64,000 bases of DNA, from contig NZ_JADYWW010000002.1 in the NCBI RefSeq assembly GCF_015864575.1, forward strand, positions 558,001 through 622,000, in the 5' to 3' direction. Shown in pieces: positions 43,115-51,570 of the stretch; the first letter of the stretch is position 1, and the number at the start of each line of letters is the position of its first letter. The notes under the pieces are model-generated. The model was not told the origin of the DNA and searched no databases. It worked only from the letters and a program-made list of their open reading frames with translations. Both the position numbers and the translations under genes were made by a program. Source of the DNA: Salinibacterium sp. SWN248. GTDB lineage: Bacteria > Actinomycetota > Actinomycetes > Actinomycetales > Microbacteriaceae.

Positions 43115-44131
43115 ATGGCTAGCATCGAAGATGTTGCTCAGCGCGCTGGTGTGTCCACTGCGACCGTATCTCGGGCGCTCAGCGGCAATGGCCCCGTATC
43201 GGCGGCTGCGCGTCTCAAAGTGACGGAGGCTGCGGCCGCTCTCGACTACGTTGTCTCGTCGAGCGCGTCGAGTTTGGCATCGGGCCGCACCAAAAACGTC
43301 GGACTGATGGTGCCGTATTTGACCCGCTGGTTCTTCACGTCCGTGGTGGAAGGCGCCCAGCAAGCGCTGATGCGCCACGGCTATGACGTCACTCTCTACA
43401 ACCTTTCGGGCAGCGTCGCCGAACGCGAGAAGGTCTTCGACGTCTTTCTGCAACGCAAGCGCATCGACGGCATCATTACTGTTTCCCTCAAGCTCTCTCC
43501 CACTGAAGTGCAGCGACTGCATGCCCTCGACCGGCCAGCAGTCGGAGTCGGTGGCCCCATTGACGGAGTGCGCACTCTGACCTTGGATGACGACGCCGTG
43601 TCGAGCCTCGCCACCGGCCATCTTTTGGCGCTCGGCCACACCAAGATCGCTCACATCGGTGGCTCTGAAGACTACGATCTCGAATTTCACATCCCCACGA
43701 ATCGGCGCCACGGCTACGAAGCTGCTCTGCGCGAAGCGGGAATTGAGCCACGACCAGAGTTCTTTGCCACCGCCGACTTCACCATTCAGGGTGGCTATCA
43801 CGCCGCTAAGCAGCTGCTTGGCAACCCGCTACTGCGCCCGACGGCAATCTTCGCCTCATCGGATGAGATGGCCATCGGCTGCATTTTGGCCGCCAGAGAC
43901 CTTGGCCTCGTAGTGCCGCGCGATATTTCCATCATGGGAATCGACGGCCACGAACTCTCCGAGTTCTTCGGGCTCACCACGGTGTCGCAGTCCCCGCAGG
44001 CTCAGGGCGAGCATGCCGTCGAGATCCTGATGAACCTGCTCGTGCCTGGCAAGCATCCCGAGATCCCCGAAAACTCACCGATCGACTACGAGCTCATCGT
44101 GCGGTCGAGCACGAGCCGTCCACCCGAGTAG
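43115..44131 (+). CDS. LacI-family repressor of the maltodextrin regulon
   Basis: A 338-residue regulator. The HTH is at residues 3-25 (IEDVAQRAGVSTATVSRALS), the hinge helix region ends with SLASGRTKNVGLMVP, and a periplasmic-binding-like sensor domain follows (FFTSVVEGAQQALMRHGYDV, FASSDEMAIGCILAARDLGL, GIDGHELSEFFGLTTVSQ). ATG 43115 has GGAGG 8 bases upstream; a longer reading over the inverted repeat was rejected. By position it should bind the AAGCGCTT sites around 41.2-41.3 kb and respond to maltose or maltodextrin. Confidence 0.92.
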   Translation: MASIEDVAQRAGVSTATVSRALSGNGPVSAAARLKVTEAAAALDYVVSSSASSLASGRTKNVGLMVPYLTRWFFTSVVEGAQQALMRHGYDVTLYNLSGSVAEREKVFDVFLQRKRIDGIITVSLKLSPTEVQRLHALDRPAVGVGGPIDGVRTLTLDDDAVSSLATGHLLALGHTKIAHIGGSEDYDLEFHIPTNRRHGYEAALREAGIEPRPEFFATADFTIQGGYHAAKQLLGNPLLRPTAIFASSDEMAIGCILAARDLGLVVPRDISIMGIDGHELSEFFGLTTVSQSPQAQGEHAVEILMNLLVPGKHPEIPENSPIDYELIVRSSTSRPPE

Positions 44132-44231
44132 CCCCACCCAGTTCGGGTTACCTCGGGCTGTTCTCTCGTTTCGCTGTGGCACAATCAGAATCGAATGGGC
44201 CTATTGCAGGCGTCGAGAGTCTGGGGCAGAC

Positions 44232-45182
44232 GTGAGCACTGGGAGAGATCACTCGTCTTTGCCTGCCGACTCTCTCGATCAGATAGCGGATGACCTGCAA
44301 CGACTGCGGATCGCCGCCGGAGAAGTGTCCTACTCCGAGCTTGCATCGCGCATCGCTCATCGCCGTGAGGAAAACGGCGTCAATCCTGCCGCTGCGCGCG
44401 TTGCCCGTTCGACGGTCTTCGACATCTTCCGCACCGGACGAAGCCGTATCAATGCCGAGCTTGTGGCCGAAATTGTCATCGCCCTTGGCCGCGACGACCG
44501 TGAGGCAGAAGCCTGGCGAACTCGCTGTCTTGCGGTTCGTGTAACGGCGAAAGCGCAGACCCCGAACGCGCCGCTGAACCCGACCCCGAACTCCGATTCA
44601 CGGCTCGCTTTTGTCGTCGTTTTGATGGTCGCGGCTGTCGGCCTCAACCTATTCGGCGGCAGCGTTGTCTCAAAGTTTGAGTTGCCCATCTTTCTCGACA
44701 TGATCGGAACCGCGGTCGTCGCGATCGTGCTTGGGCCTTGGCAGGGAGCCCTCGTCGGGCTCTCGACCAACGTCGTCGGGGTTTTTTCTACGGTGCCCGC
44801 GACCCTCGCCTACGCGATCGTCAATGTTGTGGGGGCGCTCGTCTGGGGTTACGGGGCGCGACTCTGGCACCTCGATAAGACCCGGCTACGTTTTTTGTTG
44901 CTCAACGTCTTAGTGGCGCTCGCCTGCACGATCACCGCTGTCCCCATCACCGTGCTGGTGTTTGGAGGCGTTGCCGGTCACGCCGGTGACGACTTTATTG
45001 CGACGCTGCGGGCGATTGGCGACGGCCTGTGGGCGTCGGTCTTTACCGTCAACATCTCGATCTCACTCGCCGACAAGCTCATCACCGGTTACGCGGCTCT
45101 CGCGATCATTCACCTGCTCGGCAGGCTTGGCCTGTCCGAAATCAGCCGCCGCGACGGCCCAGCACTCAACACGCGACGCTGA
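44232..45182 (+). CDS. HTH domain fused to an ECF transporter S-component-like membrane domain
   Basis: A 316-residue two-part protein. Residues 14-90 resemble an XRE-like DNA-binding domain of actinobacteria (VSYSELASRIAHRR, VARSTVFDIFRTGRSRINAEL, IALGRDDREAEAW). After a Pro-rich linker (108-122), residues 124-300 form five or six membrane segments with LPIFLDMIGTAVVAIVLGPW and GALVGLSTNVVGVFSTVPATL, the sequence style of ECF vitamin-transporter S components. The start is GTG. It is followed tail to tail by the 45166-45885 gene with a 17-bp overlap. A membrane-bound ligand-sensing regulator is the simplest reading; a transport role is the alternative. Confidence 0.75.
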   Translation: MSTGRDHSSLPADSLDQIADDLQRLRIAAGEVSYSELASRIAHRREENGVNPAAARVARSTVFDIFRTGRSRINAELVAEIVIALGRDDREAEAWRTRCLAVRVTAKAQTPNAPLNPTPNSDSRLAFVVVLMVAAVGLNLFGGSVVSKFELPIFLDMIGTAVVAIVLGPWQGALVGLSTNVVGVFSTVPATLAYAIVNVVGALVWGYGARLWHLDKTRLRFLLLNVLVALACTITAVPITVLVFGGVAGHAGDDFIATLRAIGDGLWASVFTVNISISLADKLITGYAALAIIHLLGRLGLSEISRRDGPALNTRR

Positions 45183-45885
45183 GCCCCGGAGAGGTCGCCG
45201 ACCGTTCGTCGTGCGATCGCTCGCTCCCGAACTGCCGCGCGAACCGACGATCGGCCCAGCGCTGCGCGTCCTGATGGCGCGTCGCGAGTTCTGACGCTCG
45301 TTGCGCTGGTTCGAGCGACTCGAGATAGAGAGCGTCGGCGCGCGCGCAGAGGCCTGTCGCGCTCGACCACATCGTTTGTCGCGCCTGCGCGGGGGTCGTG
45401 CCTAGCTTCTCCCGCAGCTCTGCCTCGGGACCTTCGAAGGCGTGGGACAGCATTTCGGCGCGTTCCCCAAGGCGAGCGCTCCACACCGATCGCATGGCGA
45501 ACGTTCCGACAAGAATGACGAGCGAGAAGACCATCGCGAACGGAACGACGAAGAATCCGCCCACCGCAAGAGCCACAAGCAGGCCCTGAGCGAGCATCCG
45601 TCCACGATCGTGGTTCTTCAGGTGTCGCGCTTTCTCCGCTACCTCGAGCGCGATCGTATGGTGGTTCGCGTTGTAGGCGGTGAGCGCTCGGCGCAGCTCA
45701 GAGGTGACGGCAGCGAATTCCAGTTTGCTGATTCCCTTGAGGCGAGTGACATCGGTGCGTTCGATGATCGCGACCAGGTCGGGCGCAACGCATGATGCGG
45801 TAACGAGCCGGCTATCCGCCTGCATCATCACCTCGCTGAGGATGGCGGAAATAGCTCGTTTATCGTCGCTGGTGTGTATTGTCAT
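45166..45885 (-). CDS. Hypothetical protein with a central membrane hairpin
   Basis: A 239-residue protein. Residues 1-105 are helical and charged (TRLKGISKLEFAAVTSELRR), residues 106-135 are a hydrophobic hairpin (LLVALAVGGFFVVPFAMVFS, LVILVGTFAM), and the rest is helical with many Ala, Glu and Arg, suggesting coiled coil (RLGERAEMLSHAFEGPEAEL). The start at ATG 45885 is chosen over a longer reading with atypical composition. Its 3' end overlaps the 3' end of the HTH/ECF-S gene by 17 bp. No family recognised. Confidence 0.6.
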   Translation of the reverse strand: MTIHTSDDKRAISAILSEVMMQADSRLVTASCVAPDLVAIIERTDVTRLKGISKLEFAAVTSELRRALTAYNANHHTIALEVAEKARHLKNHDRGRMLAQGLLVALAVGGFFVVPFAMVFSLVILVGTFAMRSVWSARLGERAEMLSHAFEGPEAELREKLGTTPAQARQTMWSSATGLCARADALYLESLEPAQRASELATRHQDAQRWADRRFARQFGSERSHDERSATSPGLSVAC

Positions 45886-46012
45886 GCCGCCCCTGTCGGT
45901 ACTCACGGGTCTAGTCGTCTGGGTCCAGTACACCCCCTGCGAGCACTGCACCCGTGCGATTTGGATGATCCCGAACGAACCCGGACACCCCACGGATGCC
46001 GTCGCCGGGCTA

Positions 46013-46603
46013 CTAGGAGTGGGGCTCTACGAGCCGGCGGGCGGCTTCGCGCACGGAGTCGCAGCGGGCTTTCTCGCTGCCCGCGAACTCGGGGCATCCG
46101 ATGGAGCGCAGTTCTGCTGGTGCGCGCTCCCAGTTGCTGGCAACGGACAGCAGCAGAGCGAGCAGCTCTTCGGGCTTCCACGAGGAATCGACGACCCCTC
46201 GTTGCTGGGCGTCGGCGATCACTTCGAGCTTGTGTTTGTAGCCCTCGACGCGCCCTTCAGAGAATGATCCGAGCGTTTCGGCATCGTGCAGCCAGGCCCA
46301 CATGGTGACCCGTTGCGCGCTCTGGTCGTTGACGAAGTAGTTGTGCAGTCGCACGGTGTATTCCACGAGATCAGCATCGATCGGCACAGCATGAGCGAGG
46401 CGGTCAAGCCCGGTCTGCATGACGTGATCGAAGAGAGCATCTTTGTCGCCAAACCAGGCGTAAATACGTTCCTTGCTCGCCTTCGCTGTTTCCGCGATGC
46501 GGTTTATGCGCGCACCAGCAACGCCGTACTCCGCAAATTCGGCTGCTGCAGCCTCAATTACGCGCTGTTTTGTTTCGCGGCCACGGAGTTGATCACGCGG
46601 CAT
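46013..46603 (-). CDS. TetR-family transcriptional repressor
   Basis: A 196-residue regulator. The HTH at about residues 8-52 has TKQRVIEAAAAEFAEYGVAG, INRIAETAKASKERIYAWFGD and KDALFDHVM, the standard TetR signature. The rest is an all-helical ligand domain. ATG 46603 is taken as start. It diverges from the DJ-1-like gene, and two copies of an 18-base palindrome lie in the gap, so it probably represses itself and the two-gene operon. The inducer may be a reactive carbonyl or quinone, judged by the target enzymes. Confidence 0.9.
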   Translation of the reverse strand: MPRDQLRGRETKQRVIEAAAAEFAEYGVAGARINRIAETAKASKERIYAWFGDKDALFDHVMQTGLDRLAHAVPIDADLVEYTVRLHNYFVNDQSAQRVTMWAWLHDAETLGSFSEGRVEGYKHKLEVIADAQQRGVVDSSWKPEELLALLLSVASNWERAPAELRSIGCPEFAGSEKARCDSVREAARRLVEPHS

Positions 46604-46632
46604 TTCTGTCGAAACCACCAAACACCCCCTAA

Positions 46633-46692
46633 TCGAACCGGTTGGTTTGACTTAGCCTACACGCCGACGTACTGTCGAACCAATTGGTTTGA
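46633..46692. promoter_or_regulatory. Two TetR-type operators bracketing one promoter
   Basis: TCGAACCGGTTGGTTTGA (46633-46650) and TCGAACCAATTGGTTTGA (46675-46692) are near-identical palindromes 42 bases apart, centre to centre, which is four helical turns. Between them a plus-strand promoter fits: -35 TTGACT (46647-46652), 17 bases, -10 TACTGT (46670-46675). One operator thus covers the -35 and the other the -10 and start region of the DJ-1/MDR operon. Binding by the divergent TetR protein is inferred. Confidence 0.85.
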
Positions 46693-46744
46693 TAAGAAAC
46701 CAACGGGCTCGGAAACGAGCACCATGGTTGTGTAAGGAGTCAGC

Positions 46745-47449
46745 ATGACAAACGTATTGATGGTCCTCTCGGCAGCGTCCTACCTGACGCTCGCTGACGA
46801 AACGCAGCACCCCACTGGCGTCTGGGCAGAAGAGTTCCTTGAGCCATACCGCATCTTCACCGAAGCTGGCTGGAAGGTTCAGGTAGCCAGCCCCGCAGGA
46901 GTTGCCCCCACTTTTGATGCGATCAGCCTCAGCGAAGGTGGCGTCGGTTCCGCCGAGCGCCTTGCTGACTTTGAGACCCGCATCGTCGACCTCCAGTCTG
47001 TGCTGCAGCATCCGCTCCGCTTGGATGCCGTCAACGCCAGTGATTATGACGTGATCTTCTACCCCGGAGGCCACGGCCCCATGGAAGACCTCGCCGTCGA
47101 CGACAACTCCGGCCAGCTCATTGTTGAAGCCGTGAAATCGAACACGACACTCGGTGTGCTCTGCCACGCTCCGGCAGCACTGCTCGCCGCGAACGACAAG
47201 GCAACCGGCGAATGGGCCCTCAAGGGTCGCAAGATGACGGGCTTCGCGAACACCGAAGAAGAACTCGGTGGTCTCGCCGACAAGGTCAAGTGGCTCGTCG
47301 AAACCCGCCTCGTTGAGCTGGGTGCCGACTACTCGAAGGCAGCAGAACCTTTCGCCCCATACGTCGTCGTTGATGGCGCGCTGTACACCGGTCAGAACCC
47401 CGCATCATCCGTCGCCGTTGCCGAGCGCATCGTCGCCGACAAGTCATAA
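46745..47449 (+). CDS. DJ-1/PfpI-family protein (glyoxalase III / class I amidotransferase-like)
   Basis: A 234-residue protein. The nucleophile elbow is LGVLCHAPAALLAA with the reactive Cys near residue 140, and the acidic residue of the family is in PGGHGPMEDL. It starts with TNVLMVLSAASYLTLADE, as in Hsp31/HchA-like chaperone-deglycases and glyoxalase III enzymes. AAGGAG precedes the ATG. It is the first gene of a TetR-controlled operon with an MDR reductase, suggesting detoxification of methylglyoxal or related electrophiles. Confidence 0.88.
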   Translation: MTNVLMVLSAASYLTLADETQHPTGVWAEEFLEPYRIFTEAGWKVQVASPAGVAPTFDAISLSEGGVGSAERLADFETRIVDLQSVLQHPLRLDAVNASDYDVIFYPGGHGPMEDLAVDDNSGQLIVEAVKSNTTLGVLCHAPAALLAANDKATGEWALKGRKMTGFANTEEELGGLADKVKWLVETRLVELGADYSKAAEPFAPYVVVDGALYTGQNPASSVAVAERIVADKS

Positions 47450-47497
47450 CCACACACTTCCCACTTTTCACACTTCATCAATTTCAAGGAGATTTTC

Positions 47498-48502
47498 ATG
47501 ACAACTGTTACAAGCACCCAGTGGCAGCTCGCCTCACGCCCCACCGGCGTTCCGACCACCGACAACGTAGTGAAGGTTCAGATCGAGCTCCCCGAGCTCG
47601 CTGACGGCGATGTTCGCGTACGCAACACCTTCCTCTCCGTTGACCCCTACATGCGTGGTCGCATGAACGAAGGGCGCTCGTACGTTGCTCCCTTCAACCT
47701 CGGCGAGACCATGGGCGGCGCAGCCGTTGGTGAAGTCATCGAGTCGAACGATGCATCACTGCCTGTTGGAACTCTTGTTCAGCACCAGCTCGGATGGCGC
47801 GACATCGCGCAGGCTCCTGCTGGCCAGTTCACGGCGCTCCCGAACGTTCCCGGCATCTCGCCTTCGCTGTTCCTCAGCGTTCTCGGCATCACTGGAATTA
47901 CCGCCTGGACCGGCCTTACCCAGATCGCACACATCAAGGAAGGCGACACCGTCTTCGTTTCTGGTGCAGCAGGTGGAGTCGGCACCATGGTTGGCCAGAT
48001 CGCCCGCCTCCTCGGTGCAGCACGCGTCGTCGGCTCAGCCGGCACCGACGAGAAGGTTGCGCTCCTCACCAGCAAGTACGGCTACGACGCCGCTTTCAAC
48101 TACAAGAATGGCGACGTTGCTGGCCAGCTGGATGCTGCAGCACCCGACGGCATCGACGTCTACTTCGACAACGTGGGTGGCGAGCACCTCTCGGCAGCAC
48201 TCGGCGCGTTCAAGGACGGCGGCCGCGTGGCAGTCTGCGGCGTCATGTCATTGATCAACGGCAAGGATGAGGGCATCAAGAACAGTGCAAACATCGTGAC
48301 CCGTGGTTTGACCATCAAGGGCTTCACCATGGGGAGCTACTTCCACCTCGCCCCCGAGTTCGGTGCGGCAATGCAGGGATGGCTCTCCGAAGGAAAGATC
48401 GCCTATGACGAAACCATCACCGATGGCATCGACAATGCGCTCGACGCCTTCAACGGCATGATGAACGGTGCAAACACCGGCAAGGCGATCGTTCGCCTCT
48501 AA
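47498..48502 (+). CDS. NADP-dependent MDR oxidoreductase (CurA/prostaglandin reductase-like)
   Basis: A 334-residue zinc-free reductase of the leukotriene B4 dehydrogenase/PTGR/CurA group. It has the family marks NTFLSVDPYMRGRMN, the NADPH site VFVSGAAGGVGTMVGQIARL near residue 152, and VYFDNVGGEHLSAAL. It reduces the double bond of alpha,beta-unsaturated carbonyls. AAGGAG lies 8 bases before the ATG. It forms an operon with the DJ-1-like gene and ends at a strong terminator. Confidence 0.92.
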   Translation: MTTVTSTQWQLASRPTGVPTTDNVVKVQIELPELADGDVRVRNTFLSVDPYMRGRMNEGRSYVAPFNLGETMGGAAVGEVIESNDASLPVGTLVQHQLGWRDIAQAPAGQFTALPNVPGISPSLFLSVLGITGITAWTGLTQIAHIKEGDTVFVSGAAGGVGTMVGQIARLLGAARVVGSAGTDEKVALLTSKYGYDAAFNYKNGDVAGQLDAAAPDGIDVYFDNVGGEHLSAALGAFKDGGRVAVCGVMSLINGKDEGIKNSANIVTRGLTIKGFTMGSYFHLAPEFGAAMQGWLSEGKIAYDETITDGIDNALDAFNGMMNGANTGKAIVRL

Positions 48503-48555
48503 CCGTTTCGTGACGGCCGACCCGAACGGCACACACCACACACCTCGCGTGAAAT

Positions 48556-48591
48556 AGAAATGCCCCGCAGCTGACACTGCGGGGCATTTCT
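48556..48591. terminator. Bidirectional rho-independent terminator
   Basis: The arms GAAATGCCCCGCAG (48557-48570) and CTGCGGGGCATTTC (48577-48590) pair perfectly over 14 bp, plus one flanking A-T pair, with a 6-base loop. T-rich tails occur on both sides (TTTCTT on plus, TTTCTATTTC on minus), so it can end both the MDR operon and the convergent LRR gene. Confidence 0.92.
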
Positions 48592-48606
48592 TAACTAACG
48601 CGCAAG

Positions 48607-49848
48607 TCAGGCCATCCGACGTCGCAACACAATTCCGGCGGCGAGAAGCAACGCTGCCAGTGCACCGATCGGCAGAAGCGGAGCTGAGCTGCCCGTCGCC
48701 GCGAGCATCGGCTCGGCATCCGCAGCAGCGACCGCACTCCAACCGGCGAACAGCGCGGTGTCGGCAGTGATCAGCGTGGAGAAATCGGCAAGAGTCGTCA
48801 GCGCAGCATCCGTGTACCAGCCCTCGAATGTATAGCCGGCTGCTGTGGGCGCAGTCGGGGCCGAAATGGCGGTGCGGAACACTGCTTCTTTCGGTGCTAT
48901 CGCGACGCCACGGCCGGAGAGGTCAAAAGTCACGATGGGGTTCGGGACGGCGTTGTAGCCCTGCCAGGTGGGGGTAGTGAATCCCGCTGCAGCTGCAGGA
49001 TCAGCGAAGGCACTGCCGTAGTGCACAAGGGTTGGCGAAGACGCACCTAAGGCCCCGTTTAGACCCGCCGGAACGAACATTGTGGGAGCCGCGCCAAGAA
49101 ATACAACGTCGGACAGCGAATCGTTGCCCTCAAACGCGCCAGCCCCGATGGCCGCGATAGACGCGGGAAAAGTGATTGAGGTGAGCAGATTGTCCTCAAA
49201 AGCAGACTCTTCGATCGTTACGAGGGAACTGCCCAATGTCACCGACGTGAGGGAGTTCTCGTAAAACGCGTACTCGCCGATCGTGGTGACAGAATCCGGA
49301 ATCACCACCGTCCCTAGATCATTGTCCTCAAACGCGTCATCTCCGATAGTTTCTACCGAATTCCCGATAGTCACGGTTGTCAATCTGTTGTAGTTGAAAG
49401 CAGAATCGCCGATAGACGTCACCGAGTTGGGGATCACTGCAGAATCTAAGAAGTTGGCTTCGAACGCGGAGTTGCCGATGACTTTAACACTGCTCGGAAT
49501 AACGACCGACGTGAGCCCTTCATCCCGGAACGCGGCGTAACCAATAGCAACCACGGGGTAAGTGTCGCCAGAGATCGTGACTGACGAAGGGATATCGGCA
49601 TCGGTGCCGCCGCTTGCGGCCGTGGGGTTGTAGGCGGTGACGGTTGCACCAGCAGCCGGGTCAAAGTCGTCGCCCTCAAACGTCATCCCATCCTGAGTGA
49701 TCAAGACGGCGAAGGCATAGGCCGGGGTCGCGGCGATAGCGGAACCAGCCGCAACCAGAGCAGACGCGACGAGGACTGCGGCGATTCGCCCCATCCTGTT
49801 CGCGGGCCGGCCGGCAATCGGCGCGGGGCTAGAGGCAGCACTATTCAT
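48607..49848 (-). CDS. BspA-type leucine-rich repeat surface protein with LAATG sorting signal
   Basis: A 413-residue cell-wall protein. After a signal peptide (cut near ATPAYAFA) come about seven tandem 23-residue LRR_5 repeats of the form SVTTIGEYAFYENSLTSVTL (about residues 100-250). Then follows an InlB-type beta repeat (GYTFEGWYTDAALTTLADF), and at the end the sorting signal LAATG, a membrane segment and RRRMA. LAxTG is the signal read by class E sortases of high-G+C actinobacteria. It likely binds other cells or surfaces. ATG 49848 is chosen; a GTG four codons upstream is possible. Confidence 0.9.
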   Translation of the reverse strand: MNSAASSPAPIAGRPANRMGRIAAVLVASALVAAGSAIAATPAYAFAVLITQDGMTFEGDDFDPAAGATVTAYNPTAASGGTDADIPSSVTISGDTYPVVAIGYAAFRDEGLTSVVIPSSVKVIGNSAFEANFLDSAVIPNSVTSIGDSAFNYNRLTTVTIGNSVETIGDDAFEDNDLGTVVIPDSVTTIGEYAFYENSLTSVTLGSSLVTIEESAFEDNLLTSITFPASIAAIGAGAFEGNDSLSDVVFLGAAPTMFVPAGLNGALGASSPTLVHYGSAFADPAAAAGFTTPTWQGYNAVPNPIVTFDLSGRGVAIAPKEAVFRTAISAPTAPTAAGYTFEGWYTDAALTTLADFSTLITADTALFAGWSAVAAADAEPMLAATGSSAPLLPIGALAALLLAAGIVLRRRMA

Positions 49849-50002
49849 CGTCAGATCCACAATCAGTTCAGGTCACACGCACGTGGTTGAAATCGTCGAC
49901 GCAGAGCGTGAGTAGAACCGACCCGACTAACCCTATCGGCCCAGCGCGATCAGCGTTATTGCCCCACCAAGTGGTCTAACTAATCTGGAGGCCTTCTGCC
50001 CG

Positions 50003-50806
50003 CTAACTCGTGAGTGCCGGGATGATGGCGCCCGAGAACACTTGCCACGCGAGCGCAGTCTTCGCGACCAAGCTGAGCGTGATGTAGGTGCGCTCCCCCT
50101 GCAGATAGCTCTTCCACTTTCCCACTTGCTTGTATTGCAGCCACTGGTTGAGCGCGAACGTGTTGAAGAACACGAAGAGCGAAATCACGATGCCGACGAC
50201 GAAGCTGGGGGCCGCTACTTCATTCGCACTGCCCGGTCGCAAGAAGTAGATGAGGATAAGAATCCACGGCACGACGCCGACCATTGATCCGAAAATAAAG
50301 GGCAGCATCCCGCCCGATCCTGGCTTCTCGTACTTCTCTTGCAGAGCACCAAACAGAATCATCGCGGCGTTGACGGCGAAGACCGCGAATAGTGCGGCGA
50401 TATCGGTGACGCCGTTGATCGCGAGAATGAGCCAGATCATGATCGAGGAGCTCAGCGAGTACTCGGTCCAACGGAAGTAGTTGCGGCTCTCGAGAAGGCC
50501 GTTCTTGTAGCGCCCGAAGAACCACGGGCTCGAAACCAGAAAGTGGAAGAACGCGCTGAGCGCGAGAAAAGCCACAACGCCGACGCCGATATTGACCTCA
50601 AAAACGGTCACCCGCTCGGGCGGAATGGGCGCTCCGGGAGGGCCAGCCAGGTAGTCGGCCGTAACGGCGAACAGCACTTGAGTGCTGAGCATTGTGAGAA
50701 CAATCGCAAAGCCGATTGCCTGCAGCAGGTGCAAGCTGCCCGCCACAACGTTGTAGACGCGCAGTCGGTCGACTTGTTGTTCCGGTGAATAGGTCTTCTT
50801 TGACAC
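50003..50806 (-). CDS. Heliorhodopsin
   Basis: A 267-residue seven-helix retinal protein of the heliorhodopsin (HeR) group. Group marks: SRNYFRWTEYSLSSSIMIWL in helix 3 with the counterion Glu115, and SLVAKTALAWQVF in helix 7 with the retinal-binding Lys249. Heliorhodopsins lie in the membrane in the opposite orientation to type I rhodopsins (N-terminus inside), have long photocycles, and do not pump ions; a signalling or regulatory role is suggested in the literature but not settled. The partner is unclear: neighbours are an LRR surface protein and a GNAT enzyme, and no retinal-synthesis gene is in the window. Confidence 0.95.
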   Translation of the reverse strand: MSKKTYSPEQQVDRLRVYNVVAGSLHLLQAIGFAIVLTMLSTQVLFAVTADYLAGPPGAPIPPERVTVFEVNIGVGVVAFLALSAFFHFLVSSPWFFGRYKNGLLESRNYFRWTEYSLSSSIMIWLILAINGVTDIAALFAVFAVNAAMILFGALQEKYEKPGSGGMLPFIFGSMVGVVPWILILIYFLRPGSANEVAAPSFVVGIVISLFVFFNTFALNQWLQYKQVGKWKSYLQGERTYITLSLVAKTALAWQVFSGAIIPALTS

Positions 50807-50889
50807 GGGATATTCCCTTCGACGGTGGCTGCCACGTTAGCACCGGCCGCACCAGCGAACGAGCCCTCTAGCGCGGTCGCTCCCTCCCC

Positions 50890-51453
50890 TCACGGTAGCG
50901 CGGCGAGGGGCCCATTCCTGCCGACAAATACCGTGCGATCGGCGGTGCCCGGCAAAGGGTGAAGGTGCAGTTTGTGAGCGAGCGCAACCGAAGCAGCATT
51001 GGCGGGGTGCACGACCGCCACGAGCAGTAACGCCTCAATGGTGGTTCTCATATAGGCGAGCAGGGGACGCATCGCTTCGTACGCGATTCCTTGGCCCTGA
51101 TACGCGGGATGAACAATCCAGCTCACCTCAAGACACCGCGCAGCGGCCGTGAGCGACCGCAACTGCAGGGTGATCTCGCCCACCAGCTCGCCGTCGTGTT
51201 CAATGGCCAACGCCAGCACGTCATCCACGCGGCGCATCTGCGTTTGCCGTGTTCTCAATTTCAGCTGCCGCAAGGAGGATCGCGCGGTGCGCTGCGGCCA
51301 CGTCGTGTACTGGCGCACGTGCGGGCTTGACTGGATTTCGTGCCACCGTTCGGCGTCTGCCAACCGATGCGGGCGTAGTACCAATCGCTCGGTGCGCATG
51401 CTCGGAACACGCAGAGGCGACTCGAGCGTGGGCCGAGCATCATTTCTGGGCAT
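50890..51453 (-). CDS. GNAT-family N-acetyltransferase (RimJ/RimL type)
   Basis: A 187-residue acetyltransferase. It opens with RTERLVLRPHRLADAERWHE, contains LEVSWIVHPAYQGQGIAYEA, where QGQGIA is the acetyl-CoA loop, and ends with ASVALAHKLHLHPL. Acceptors of this group are N-terminal amines of proteins or small amines; the substrate is unknown. It resembles the enzyme encoded at 60400-60966 closely (both have LRPHR and EIQSSP blocks), so the two are paralogues. ATG 51453 gives a matching N-terminus. Confidence 0.88.
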   Translation of the reverse strand: MPRNDARPTLESPLRVPSMRTERLVLRPHRLADAERWHEIQSSPHVRQYTTWPQRTARSSLRQLKLRTRQTQMRRVDDVLALAIEHDGELVGEITLQLRSLTAAARCLEVSWIVHPAYQGQGIAYEAMRPLLAYMRTTIEALLLVAVVHPANAASVALAHKLHLHPLPGTADRTVFVGRNGPLAALP

Positions 51454-51570
51454 GAACCTACCGAACCGATGTATCCGTCGAGCGTGCCAACCATGGTGTT
51501 CGCAGAAGTCTGACACAACCACTGACACGAATTAGTCGCGGGGATTCCGGCCCTGTAAACAGGAGGTAAA

